This document shows positions 9,853 through 17,624 of a stretch of DNA of 23,335 bases, piece after piece (the first letter of the stretch is position 1; each line of letters opens with the position of its first letter). The translations under genes and the position numbers were made by a program. The notes beneath the pieces are model-generated. The model searched no databases. It worked only from the letters and a program-made list of their open reading frames with translations, and was not told where the DNA came from. Location of the stretch: NCBI GenBank assembly GCA_964588705.1, contig CAZPQV010000030.1, positions 1-23,335 on the forward strand. The letters are read 5' to 3'. This DNA is from CAZPQV01 sp964588705. Lineage in GTDB: Bacteria; Bacteroidota; Bacteroidia; Flavobacteriales; Weeksellaceae.

Positions 9853-10647
9853 ATGAAAACAACAAAAATGATTCTTATGATCTTAAGTATCAGTATTATT
9901 TTCGCAGCATTTACAATTCAAACAAATAAATGGGAAGGAACTTGGGATACCAGTTTTGGATTATTAGAAATTCAAAAAAACAACAATTTTAAAGGAACCT
10001 TTCCTAAGGGTTCATTAACAGGGAAAATCATACAGGGTAATTTAGAGGGTAATTATGTAAGAAATGTTGGTACTAACGATAAGCATAAATTGGGTCAAAA
10101 AGGAAAATTTAAATTCATTATGCTTGAAGGTGATAGCAAATTTGAAGGGTATTTTATGCCTGAAGGACATAGAACATGGTTAAATGAAAAATGGATTGGT
10201 ACTAAAAGACTTGAAAATTTATCGATTCAAATTCAACCAACTCAAAACATAAATCAAATTTCATGGACAGGAACATGGAAAACAGATAAACTGGGCAATC
10301 TAAAAGTTAAAGTTACTGATAAAGATAATATTAAAGGGAAAGGTTTTAAAAAAGGTTCGGTAGATTACATTTTAACCTCTGATTTAGATGGCTCTAATTT
10401 AAATACGATTTCTGGTAATTATTCAGAAAAAAATTTTATTGGTAGATTCAAAAATAGCGAAGGAAAAACGGGATCTTTTTACTTTGTTTTAGGTTGGGGT
10501 ACAGCAAAAAATCTAAATGAATTTACAGGATATCTCGAATATGATGACCAATATCATAACGGGAAATTAATAAAAGCGAAATACAAAGAAAACATTTCTG
10601 GTACAAGAATTTCAAGTAATATGCCTTCTATGACAAACTATAATTAG
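9853..10647 (+). CDS. Secreted tandem-repeat protein of unknown function
   Basis: I do not recognise a named family. The 264-residue product starts with a signal peptide or N-terminal membrane anchor (residues ~6-22, ILMILSISIIFAAF). It then contains two copies of a beta-rich unit, each beginning with W-x-G-T-W: NKWEGTWDTSFG at ~26-37 and ISWTGTWKTDKLG at ~138-150. Both copies contain a KG-rich turn (FPKGSLTGKI; FKKGSVDYIL), a GNY segment, and a later GKxGxF strand. The pattern resembles small calycin/lipocalin-like sheets but no key ligand residues can be assigned. It begins 20 bases after the OmpA-domain gene and ends 3 bases before the next lipoprotein gene, so co-transcription is likely. 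Internal duplication is seen in the sequence; the fold is inference. Confidence 0.6.
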   Translation: MKTTKMILMILSISIIFAAFTIQTNKWEGTWDTSFGLLEIQKNNNFKGTFPKGSLTGKIIQGNLEGNYVRNVGTNDKHKLGQKGKFKFIMLEGDSKFEGYFMPEGHRTWLNEKWIGTKRLENLSIQIQPTQNINQISWTGTWKTDKLGNLKVKVTDKDNIKGKGFKKGSVDYILTSDLDGSNLNTISGNYSEKNFIGRFKNSEGKTGSFYFVLGWGTAKNLNEFTGYLEYDDQYHNGKLIKAKYKENISGTRISSNMPSMTNYN

Positions 10648-10650
10648 AAT

Positions 10651-11181
10651 ATGAAAGTAATCATTTATATAGTAAGTATACTTTTGTTTGTTTCGTGTAA
10701 TAACAAACCAAAAGATGTGAAAATTGAAGCTGAGAACGAAACGTTTAACTTAAAAAAGAAAGTCTGGGAAAAAAGTGATTGGGAAAGTTTCTTTTTAACC
10801 AATATAGAAAATTATGAACTTAAAGATGTTTCTTTTATTAAGAGTCAAAATATTGCTATAGCTACATATTTAAAAGAAAATGATTTTAATACAAGTTTAA
10901 ATATAACCATAGAGGATGGGCAATTAAAAAATAATACGGTTGCTTATACTTTCAATTCAGAATACAATTCTGAGAGCATTCCTCCGCAATATACAAACTA
11001 CGAAAAAAAAGAAAGAGATGGTTTTAAAACAATCGCTTTTTTACAACCAAACATAAATAGATATAGTGTGAAGTTTATTTATAATAATAGATATAAAATT
11101 AACTTAGAAGGTGTTGAAAAGCCTGACAAATTATGGTCATATTTATATTTTAATCACTTAAAAAATTTAAATAACAATTAA
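10651..11181 (+). CDS. Small lipoprotein of unknown function
   Basis: 176 residues with a clear lipobox: a hydrophobic stretch ending LLFVSC puts the lipidated Cys at residue 16. The residues after Cys (NNKPKD) lack an acidic cluster of the kind that marks surface export in Bacteroidota, so periplasm-facing anchoring is the simpler guess. The mature part is Asn/Lys/Glu-rich, with alternating beta-type patterns (IAIATYLKEN, FIYNNRYKINLEG), and shows no motif I recognise. The start ATG lies 3 bases after the preceding stop, which fits the same transcript. Confidence 0.55.
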   Translation: MKVIIYIVSILLFVSCNNKPKDVKIEAENETFNLKKKVWEKSDWESFFLTNIENYELKDVSFIKSQNIAIATYLKENDFNTSLNITIEDGQLKNNTVAYTFNSEYNSESIPPQYTNYEKKERDGFKTIAFLQPNINRYSVKFIYNNRYKINLEGVEKPDKLWSYLYFNHLKNLNNN

Positions 11182-11192
11182 AAAACTATAAA

Positions 11193-12718
11193 ATGAAAAA
11201 TAGAATTGTATACAATATTTTGCTTAGCTTCTTTTTGCTAAATCATATTGCAATAAATGCACAAGCATCTTTGGTTAAAGATATTAATGTTGGTGCAGCA
11301 TCTTCAAATCCGAGTAATTTATTTCGATTGAATGATAAAATTATTTTTGTGGCGGAAGATTCTTCAAATGGCAAGGAATTGTGGGTGTCAGACGGAACAG
11401 AAATAGGAACGTATCTCTTAAAAGATACAAATCCAGGTACATCAGGAATAAACATATTTGGAAGTGTATGCATTGTGGGTAACTTCGCCTATTTTAATGT
11501 TAATAACAGTTTATGGAAAACTGACGGAACACCATCAGGAACTGTTTTAGTGAAAAGTGGTTTTACCTCTATTACAAGATTAACAAATGTTAATGGTACT
11601 GTTTTTTTTGAAGCAGATATGGATGCTGTAAATTTAGATGAATTATGGAAATCTGATGGTACAACTGCAGGAACGGTTGTTGTAAAAAAATTAAGGCCTG
11701 GTGATGTTTATCAAGCTTATACTAGTAATTTTATTCAAGCACCTTCGGGTAATGAGCTTTATTTTACGGCTAACGACGGAACTGGTATGGCTTTATGGAA
11801 GTCTAATGGGACTACTGCTGGTACAACCAAAATTAAAAATTTTTCAAATACACCACAGCATAGGTTCGGAAATTTTGTAAACCTTAATGGTCAAATCTAT
11901 TTTGCAGCTTTAAATTCAAGAAATATAGAGACATTATGGAGAACTGATGGTACTCTAGTTGGTACTATACCTATTTATGAGGGTTTATACTTTGGATCTT
12001 TGGCTCCGGGTTATATACAAAGTATCGGAAATAAAATATTTCTTAGTGCAGACAATCAAAATCCTACAACCTTTGGACACGAACTTTGGTCTTCAGATGG
12101 GACTTTAGTTGGTACGCAATTAATAAAAGANNNNNNNNNNGTATAGAATTTTGGAAAACTAATGATACAGAATCTGGTACAACTTTAGTGAAAGACTTTT
12201 ATAATGGCTCAAAGTCGGGTCATATGATGCATTATACTAATTCAGATTTAGATAAAATATACATTATTGCTGATAATGGTACTGAGAAAATGCTTTATGA
12301 ATCTGATGGTACAACAATTGGAACTAATCCAATATTTGATATTTCAGAGTCTAATATAAACTTCACTGTTGCTATGGCCGGAATGATAAGTTTAAACGGG
12401 AATCTGTATTTTGTTGCAGAAAGTAAAGCTCATGGCTTAGAATTATGGAAATTGGATTCAAACCTATCCACTTCTAGCTTTCTAACAGAAAAGGTAATAA
12501 TGTATCCAAACCCAGTGAAAACAATTTTGACGCTTAATATCCCATTACATTTTTATGATTCAATTCAAATCTTTAATACTTCTGGCCAAATCGTTTTTTC
12601 TCAACAACAAATTAAATCAAAACAAGTAAACATCGAAAATTTACCAAGTGGGGTTTATATAGTAAATGTAAATTCGAATGGTAAAATTATTCATAGTCAA
12701 AAAATTATTAAACAATAA
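11193..12718 (+). CDS. ELWxxDGT-repeat T9SS-secreted protein, interrupted by an assembly gap
   Basis: Large cell-surface or secreted beta-propeller-like protein. The signal peptide ends around residue 25 (INAQA). Six ELWxxDGTxxGT repeats are visible before the run of Ns at 12131-12140 (for example ELWVSDGTEIGT, ELWKSDGTTAGT) and two or three weaker ones after it (EFWKTNDTESGT, LYESDGTTIGT, LELWKLD). The last ~75 residues are a type IX secretion C-terminal sorting domain: YPNPV, a beta-sandwich with GQIVF, then LPSGVYIVNV. Expected export is through the T9SS with anchoring to the surface or release. The two halves are in different frames, so the real gap is 2 mod 3 bases long, not ten, and the protein length is unknown. 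It starts 11 bases after the lipoprotein gene. The ligand is unknown. Confidence 0.85.
12131..12140. other. Assembly gap (run of ten N) inside the ELWxxDGT array
   Basis: Ten consecutive n characters, a placeholder for missing sequence. It falls between two ELWxxDGT repeats, where near-identical repeats would hinder assembly. Visible Trp-to-Trp spacing of adjacent repeats is about 43-50 residues. At least about 80-95 bases are therefore probably missing, plus about 145 for every further repeat lost. Confidence 0.95.
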
Positions 12719-12733
12719 TAAATAAAATATCAA

Positions 12734-13768
12734 ATGAAAAATTTTACAAAATCTATACTTTGTTTGTTCATGTTCTCATTTGCTATTTCATGTCGTAACG
12801 ATGATGATAATAGTAATCAATTAGAAGCAGATGTGTATGTTGTAGGAAGGGTTCATAATTCAACAACAACAAGTTATGCTAAAATTTGGAAAAACAATAA
12901 TGCTACTTCATTAACAAATGGAACCACTATTGCTGGAGCTCATTCTGTATTTGTTTATAATGATGATATTTACGTAGCAGGATATGGTCATGATGGAAAT
13001 CGTACTTTAGCAAAATATTGGAAAAATGGTGTTGAAAATAACATTCCAACTATTTCTAATAACTCTCAGGCTTGGCTAAGCTCAATTTTTGTAGAGAACA
13101 ATACTATTTATGTAGCGGGTTAAGAAACAAATAGTTCTAATATTAAAGTAGCAAAGTATTGGGTTAATGGAGTGCCAACATCCTTAACAGATGGAGTTGA
13201 AGATGCTCGTGCCTTTGATATTAAAGTTAAAAATGGAAATATTTACGTTGTTGGTATGGCAAAAGTAAATAATAAATATAGAGCTTGTTTATGGACAAAT
13301 GGAGTGCTAACTGAATTAACAGATGGAACATATTTTGGTTCTGCAACTTCTGTATTTGTAGATGGAAACAATGTTTACGTTGCAGGTTTTGAGGAAAATG
13401 ATGTTACTACAATTGCAAAAGTTTGGATTAATGGTGTTGAAAACCCACTATCAACTAATGAATCGTATGCAGAATGTGTGAAATTTGCTAATGGAAAAAT
13501 TTACGCATCGGGCTGGGAACATGTTAACGGAAAAGATAATGCTACTATCTGGATAGATGGTGTTGCTAATTATTTAACTGATGGTACAAAAAATGCAGCA
13601 GCGGAAAGTTTATTTATTCATAATAATAATGTTTATGTAGCTGGTTATGAAGAAAATGAAAATGGAGATGTAGGTATTATTAAAGTTTGGAAAAACGGAA
13701 AAGAAATTGTCCTAACCGATGGGACAATGTATGCTTATGCAACTGGAATTTACGTAGTTAATAAATAA
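12734..13768 (+). pseudogene. Propeller-like surface lipoprotein with one in-frame TAA
   Basis: A single frame of 344 codons broken only by TAA at 13121-13123 (codon 130). The N-terminus is a lipoprotein signal with lipidated Cys20 (FAISC) followed by RNDDDN, an acidic stretch like the Bacteroidota signal for outer-surface lipoproteins. The rest is about six repeats of ~50 residues built on YVAGY...AKVWKNGV...LTDGT, and probably folds as a beta-propeller. The stop replaces the aromatic residue of VAG-Y/F/W-E seen in the other repeats (VAGYGHD, VAGFEEN, ASGWEHV, VAGYEEN), so a TAT-to-TAA change, or a base-call error, explains it. Downstream codons remain intact repeats, so any loss is recent. 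It starts 15 bases after the T9SS cargo gene. Confidence 0.8.
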
Positions 13769-13777
13769 TTAAATAAT

Positions 13778-14137
13778 ATGGATTCAAAAGAAATATCAGC
13801 AAAGTCAATGGAAGAAAATAGTAAAGACGGAAAAACAGTTGCTATTTTGGCCTACATTACAATTATAGGCTTAATAATTGCTTTTGTTCTTAATACTGAA
13901 AAAAAGAATACTTTTACGTTGTTTCATATTAAACAATCTTTAGGTATAGTATTAACAGGTTTAATATTAGGACTTATTGGGTTAATACCAATAATAGGTT
14001 GGATTGTAAACATTTTTGGCTTTTTTATATTATTCTATATGTGGATTATGGGTATAAAAAATGCAATTGATGAAAAAAAGAAAGCTGTCCCTATTTTAGG
14101 GGAAACATATTTAAAATGGTTTGAAAGATTCAAATAA
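13778..14137 (+). CDS. DUF4870-like small integral membrane protein
   Basis: 119 residues with a charged N-terminus (~1-19) and three hydrophobic segments: ~20-38 (VAILAYITIIGLIIAFVL), ~50-72 (IVLTGLILGLIGLIPIIGWI) and ~73-92 (FGFFILFYMWIMGIKNAI). A cytoplasm-type basic tail ends in the conserved-looking PILGETYLKWF. The FTLFHIKQSLGI segment between helices one and two is typical of DUF4870/Tic20-like proteins, often labelled import component proteins in flavobacteria, whose function is not established. It is last in the six-gene run, 9 bases after the propeller lipoprotein. After it comes transposase debris, so the operon ends here or was cut here. Confidence 0.65.
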   Translation: MDSKEISAKSMEENSKDGKTVAILAYITIIGLIIAFVLNTEKKNTFTLFHIKQSLGIVLTGLILGLIGLIPIIGWIVNIFGFFILFYMWIMGIKNAIDEKKKAVPILGETYLKWFERFK

Positions 14138-14201
14138 ATATTGATTTTAAGTAATTTAATCTGTAGCTGAGAGAAGAGTTTACAAATAATTACAAGATAA
14201 T

Positions 14202-14494
14202 GAAACCAAAAACTTTGTGAATTTTTTCCACAAATGGAACGCGAACTCAAGAAAGTTGGTGTTACCGTCCAGCATATGTGGGAACGATATATTGCTATAC
14301 ATCCTGATGGTTTTAAGAGTTCTTAATTTAGACATCACTTTAAAATATGGAGTAAACGCGTTAATCCAGTAATGCACATGAATCACAAAGCAGGTGATAA
14401 AATGTATGTGGATTATGCTGGAAAAACACTTTCTATTATTGAAAAACATACAGGAGAGATTAAAGAAGTACAGTTTTTTGTTGCCATATTATAG
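14202..14494 (+). pseudogene. istA: IS21-family IstA transposase fragment
   Basis: Reading the frame through ATG 14234 gives FFPQMERELKKVGVTVQHMW, then ERYIAIHPDGF, and after an in-frame TAA (14324-14326) MNHKAGDKMYVDYAGK and VQFFVAIL before a TAG at 14492. KxGVT, HKAG and VDYAG are typical of IS21 IstA, and the Asp of VDYAG corresponds to the first catalytic Asp of its DDE domain. Only ~95 codons remain of a protein usually over 400 long. The HTH N-terminus, the rest of the DDE domain and the partner ATPase gene istB are absent, and no terminal repeats are visible. It is a dead remnant. Nothing recognisable lies between 14138 and 14201. Family by motif memory, not by search. Confidence 0.75.
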
Positions 14495-14499
14495 GCAAA

Positions 14500-14580
14500 A
14501 GGCTCTGGAATGTGAGGTAGCCCTTCGAGAGCCTCAGGACAGGCGGGCGGACGCCCCCCGTTGCGCTGGACTTTGCGTTG
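14500..14580. repeat. GC-rich inverted-repeat segment next to the IS21 remnant
   Basis: A locally GC-rich stretch in very AT-rich surroundings. AGGCTCT (14500-14506) is inverted as AGAGCCT (14528-14534), GCCT (14531-14534) as AGGC (14541-14544), and a GGGCGGACGCCC core lies just downstream. It starts where IstA similarity stops. No coding frame with meaning was found. It could be a REP-like intergenic element or the edge of an inserted or deleted sequence; which one is unknown. Confidence 0.45.
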
Positions 14581-14635
14581 AATGTTCATTGTGTAACTTA
14601 CTGTGACAAAGCGGTTTATTACAATAATAGGTTAA

Positions 14636-15118
14636 TCACGCAAATAGTTTTTCAATCTTTAGAAATCGGTAGGAAAATATTGAAATAAGCCTATTTTTAA
14701 TAGAATTTCCAGCAAATAATTTACCCAAAATACCTAATGGTAATTTGTAGTTAACAATATCAGTCATTTTTACTTTTCCATCTGACAATTCTTCAAAATG
14801 ATGCTCGTGATGCCATAAAGAATAAGGACCAAATCTCTGTTCATCAACAAAAAATTTTTTATCAACCAAATGTGTTATTTCTGTTATCCAATTGCTTCTG
14901 ACAAGAGGTAGAATTCCTATTTGATATGTGATAATCTGACCACTGTAGGTTTTGTCACCTGGATTATTTGTGATAGTAAATTTCATATCCGAAGGTGTAA
15001 TAGAATCCAGGTTTTTAGGGTGGGTGAAAAATTCCCAAACCTCTTGCAAAGGGGCTGATATAATTTGCTCTGATATCAAAGTATAAATACCTGACTGTTC
15101 CGTTATTTTAATATTCAT
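14636..15118 (-). CDS. SRPBCC (START-like) ligand-binding protein of the carotenoid operon
   Basis: 160-residue soluble protein with the helix-grip SRPBCC/polyketide-cyclase pattern: an N-terminal strand (YTLISEQIISAPLQEVWEFFTHPKNLDSITP), a central sheet (GQIITYQIGILPLVRSNWITEI), FVDEQRFGPYSLWHHEHHFEEL, MTDIVNYKLPLG, and a C-terminal helix. Such proteins bind hydrophobic ligands in a deep cavity; relatives are often labelled cell division inhibitors without evidence. ATG 15118 is chosen because it makes an ATGA overlap with the lycopene cyclase stop; the longer frame to 15160 would lie inside that gene. It is the last gene of the crt operon, so carrying or modifying a carotenoid or lipid is a reasonable inference, but the sequence does not show it. 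Confidence 0.75.
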   Translation of the reverse strand: MNIKITEQSGIYTLISEQIISAPLQEVWEFFTHPKNLDSITPSDMKFTITNNPGDKTYSGQIITYQIGILPLVRSNWITEITHLVDKKFFVDEQRFGPYSLWHHEHHFEELSDGKVKMTDIVNYKLPLGILGKLFAGNSIKNRLISIFSYRFLKIEKLFA

Positions 15119-15843
15119 TGTCTGCAATTTTTGTAATTCATATCTAAACAGTAGTTCCATTTTCTCCTTAAATATTCAAATAAAAGAATGCTGCCATAAA
15201 GCATACTAAAACAATAAAAACTGTCTTCTAAAGGCATAGTTCCTAACCTGATACCAAGATTTTCTGAATTATCGTAAAAAACTACAGGACTTTCTGAATA
15301 ACTACCGGTAAGCGCAGAATTAACAAAGAAAAAGGGAATATAAATCAGTATGAAACTCAAATAAAATCTTCTAATATAAACCCATTTAAAAATGAGCTGC
15401 ATCAACATTAAAAATGTAAATACCCCAAAATTAACAACCGTATAAGTTTTTTCAATATTCATTAATGTTACATATAAACCAATAAAAAATAATACAACGG
15501 TTAACCAGTGTGAAGCTTTTTTTGAAATTAAAAAACTGGGGAAGAAATATTCCAGTGAATAGTGAATAAAATTACTTGCATATGGTATCAGTAAAAAAAA
15601 TAACCACTCTTCCAAAGGAAGTTTAAATAAATTTACTCCTAAGAGATACTGACTGTTGAATCCCCAAACACCTGCATAGGCAAAGTAGATATCCCAAACA
15701 ATGAAAAACAGACCTACTGTGATAATTGCTGAAAAGAAAGGTTTCCAATAGCGAATAAAATGCATCCATCTTTTTTCAAAACTGAATATAAAGGGCACAG
15801 AAAAACTCGCAATGTTGAGGAAAAAATAATACCAGTGTTCCAA
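15115..15843 (-). CDS. crtY: Lycopene cyclase, fused CrtYc/CrtYd type
   Basis: Integral-membrane lycopene beta-cyclase converting lycopene to beta-carotene. 242 residues with about six to seven hydrophobic segments and two copies of the lycopene cyclase domain: PLEEW at 76-80 and PLED at 204-207 are the paired motifs, each followed by aromatic-rich helix starts. WDIYFAYAGVWGFN (50-63) precedes the first. Actinobacteria encode the halves as separate CrtYc and CrtYd; here they are one chain, as in archaea and flavobacteria. The start is TTG 15843, three bases after the crtZ stop; the first in-frame ATG (Met27) would remove the first helix. It overlaps the SRPBCC gene by ATGA. The type is firm; the gene symbol is generic. 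Confidence 0.88.
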   Translation of the reverse strand: MEHWYYFFLNIASFSVPFIFSFEKRWMHFIRYWKPFFSAIITVGLFFIVWDIYFAYAGVWGFNSQYLLGVNLFKLPLEEWLFFLLIPYASNFIHYSLEYFFPSFLISKKASHWLTVVLFFIGLYVTLMNIEKTYTVVNFGVFTFLMLMQLIFKWVYIRRFYLSFILIYIPFFFVNSALTGSYSESPVVFYDNSENLGIRLGTMPLEDSFYCFSMLYGSILLFEYLRRKWNYCLDMNYKNCRQ

Positions 15844-15846
15844 ATT

Positions 15847-16320
15847 TTAGACGTTTTTAAGTGATTTTTGAGCTTCTCTGAAATATTTAAATGGCACAAA
15901 CAGCATCCCAAAACATTCACCGTGTTCTTTACCAAGATGTTTATGGTGCATTTTATGTGCTTTTCGTAAGGCTCTTAAATACCAATTGTTGGTATTGTCG
16001 AACCATTTAAATCTTCTATGTATCAGAACATCGTGAACTAAAAAATAAGCAATACCATATAATAAAATTCCTAAACCCACAAAAAACATCCAATTGATAC
16101 CGTTTAATGTTCCAAAATAAAACAGCGCAATACTTGGAATTGCAAAGACAACAAAGAAAAAATCATTTTTTTCAAAAACATGAGGATAACCCGGTTGATG
16201 ATGATCTTCGTGAAAATACCAACCCAAACCATGCATAATGTATTTGTGTGTTAGCCAAGTAACACCTTCCATTGTTACAAAAACCGAAAGAGTGATGAGT
16301 AAAAATTGTATTGCTTCCAT
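15847..16320 (-). CDS. crtZ: Beta-carotene 3-hydroxylase
   Basis: Non-heme di-iron membrane hydroxylase adding 3-OH to beta-ionone rings, giving cryptoxanthin and then zeaxanthin. 157 residues, typical for CrtZ. All four His clusters of the fatty-acid-hydroxylase superfamily are present: HKYIMH (25-30), HEDHH (37-41), HDVLIHRR (96-103) and HKMHH (122-126). Hydrophobic segments lie at ~5-20, ~53-68 and ~75-95. No ketolase (CrtW) is visible in the window, so zeaxanthin is the predicted end product unless other genes act. It sits 3 bases after the preceding gene and 3 bases before the lycopene cyclase start, in the same operon. Confidence 0.93.
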   Translation of the reverse strand: MEAIQFLLITLSVFVTMEGVTWLTHKYIMHGLGWYFHEDHHQPGYPHVFEKNDFFFVVFAIPSIALFYFGTLNGINWMFFVGLGILLYGIAYFLVHDVLIHRRFKWFDNTNNWYLRALRKAHKMHHKHLGKEHGECFGMLFVPFKYFREAQKSLKNV

Positions 16321-16323
16321 TTT

Positions 16324-16779
16324 TTAAATTTTAAAATATTTTTTTATAAAAATGATGAGATCATTATCCCCACAATTTCTGTAATTTTTCATAATAAATT
16401 CTTTATCCGTCTTCATATTTTCATCATAACCTAATAATTTAGGTGTTTTTTCCTGAGAAATATACCTCATTAGTCTAATTTCCAAATTATTTGGCTCTTT
16501 CTTCACAGCATCTTCCAGTAATTTCTTTCCCTTGTTGAAATATGAATATTTGCTTATTGGATTAGCTGCATGTTTTGCCATGAAAAAATTTCCAACAGCA
16601 TAAAACGCTTCATAAATAGGTTTTTTAGTAGTTTCATAAGCGGATTTTGATTTATTAATCAAAGTTTTACTCACTTCTTCTGATGTTTCTCCTTTTTGAA
16701 GGTAAGTTCTTAGTTCCAATAAGCTTTGAGATTTAAAAAATCCAAAACTAAATACCAGTAAAAAAAGTAATTTTTTCAT
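16324..16779 (-). CDS. Secreted helical protein of unknown function within the crt operon
   Basis: I do not recognise a named family. The 151-residue product has a signal peptide ending in FFKSQ (~residue 18), so it is predicted to reach the periplasm or outer membrane, unlike the enzymes around it. The mature part is helical and Lys-rich. It suggests one to two TPR-like helix pairs (YEAFYAVGNFFMAKHAANPISKYSYF, split around residues 58-83, then KGKKLLEDAVKKEPNNLEIRLMRY). Its ATG overlaps the crtB stop as ATGA, and crtZ begins 3 bases after it, so it is translated with the pathway enzymes. A role in assembling or placing carotenoids in the envelope is only a guess from position. Confidence 0.7.
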   Translation of the reverse strand: MKKLLFLLVFSFGFFKSQSLLELRTYLQKGETSEEVSKTLINKSKSAYETTKKPIYEAFYAVGNFFMAKHAANPISKYSYFNKGKKLLEDAVKKEPNNLEIRLMRYISQEKTPKLLGYDENMKTDKEFIMKNYRNCGDNDLIIFIKKYFKI

Positions 16780-17624
16780 CTTACCAAATTAAAGTTTTTT
16801 GCTAAAATCATTTCACCAAGAAGATAAATTTTTCTGGAATTTGAAACACTTATCCTTTTTTGCATGAGGACTTCCGGCTTACACTTCTTAATTTTTTTAA
16901 ACAAATTGGTATAGTATTTATATGCCATAAAAACTGCTAATTTAGAAGACATTGGAAGCATTTTAATTCCTATTAAAGCATGTTCAAAATCTTTCGCAAT
17001 ATCTTTTTCAATCTCTAATTTATCCTGAAGTGAGAAATTTCTAAAATTCACATTAGGAAAATAAGATCTTCCTAAGTCACAAAAATCTGCATTAATATCC
17101 CTTAAAAAATTAATTTTTTGAAAAGCTGCTCCTAAGCTTTGTGCATAAGGTTTTAATTTTTCATACTCCTGAGAATTACCATCAACAAATACTTTCAAAC
17201 ACATAAGCCCAACCACTTCGGCACTTCCATAAATATATTCGTTGTATTTTTCATCATTTAAATCTTTGATTTCGCCTAAATCCATTCTCATAGAATGCAG
17301 AAAAGCATCTACCAAATCCTGAGAAATATTTTTTTCTTTCTGAGTTTTACAAAACGAATGTAAAATTGGATTTAAAGAAATGCCATTTTCTAAACCATTG
17401 CGATAATTTCTCTCAAATTCATCAAGCAGTTTTGCTTTATCATAATCATGAAAGGTATCTACAATTTCGTCTGCAAAACGTACAAATCCATAAATATTGT
17501 AGATATGCTGACGAATTTCTGGCTTGAATAAAGTAGAAGCGCGAGAAAAAGACGTGCTGTATTTTTCGGTAACCATTTTTGAGGTTAATCCAGAAACCTG
17601 ATTAAAAATTTGGAAATTACTCAT
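16776..17624 (-). CDS. crtB: Phytoene synthase
   Basis: Condenses two geranylgeranyl diphosphates to phytoene, the first committed carotenoid step. 282 residues of the trans-isoprenyl squalene/phytoene synthase fold. The first Mg-diphosphate motif is ADEIVD with Asp52 and Asp56; the second is RDINAD with Asp176 and Asp180. YSTSFSRAS near residue 22, YGSAEVVGLM (~132-141) and DLGRSYFP (183-190) are typical. It starts at ATG 17624, 91 bases after the crtI stop, the longest gap in this operon and a possible site for a second promoter or processing. Its stop overlaps the following gene by ATGA. Confidence 0.94.
   Translation of the reverse strand: MSNFQIFNQVSGLTSKMVTEKYSTSFSRASTLFKPEIRQHIYNIYGFVRFADEIVDTFHDYDKAKLLDEFERNYRNGLENGISLNPILHSFCKTQKEKNISQDLVDAFLHSMRMDLGEIKDLNDEKYNEYIYGSAEVVGLMCLKVFVDGNSQEYEKLKPYAQSLGAAFQKINFLRDINADFCDLGRSYFPNVNFRNFSLQDKLEIEKDIAKDFEHALIGIKMLPMSSKLAVFMAYKYYTNLFKKIKKCKPEVLMQKRISVSNSRKIYLLGEMILAKNFNLVR

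Noticed and set aside
4869..13123. Stop-codon recoding (TAG or TAA read as an amino acid) in this organism
   Set aside because: TAG, TAA and TGA all end clear genes elsewhere in the window (ilvA TAG, ilvC TAA, lycopene cyclase TGA), and only two internal stops of different type exist; mutation or base error is simpler.
14394..14606. Open frame of 70 codons on the + strand
   Set aside because: It is a shadow frame across the IS21 fragment and GC-rich segment; the other frame carries recognisable IstA sequence.
15119..15160. SRPBCC protein starting at 15160
   Set aside because: It would overlap the lycopene cyclase by 46 bases; ATG 15118 gives the usual ATGA coupling and a normal SRPBCC N-terminus.
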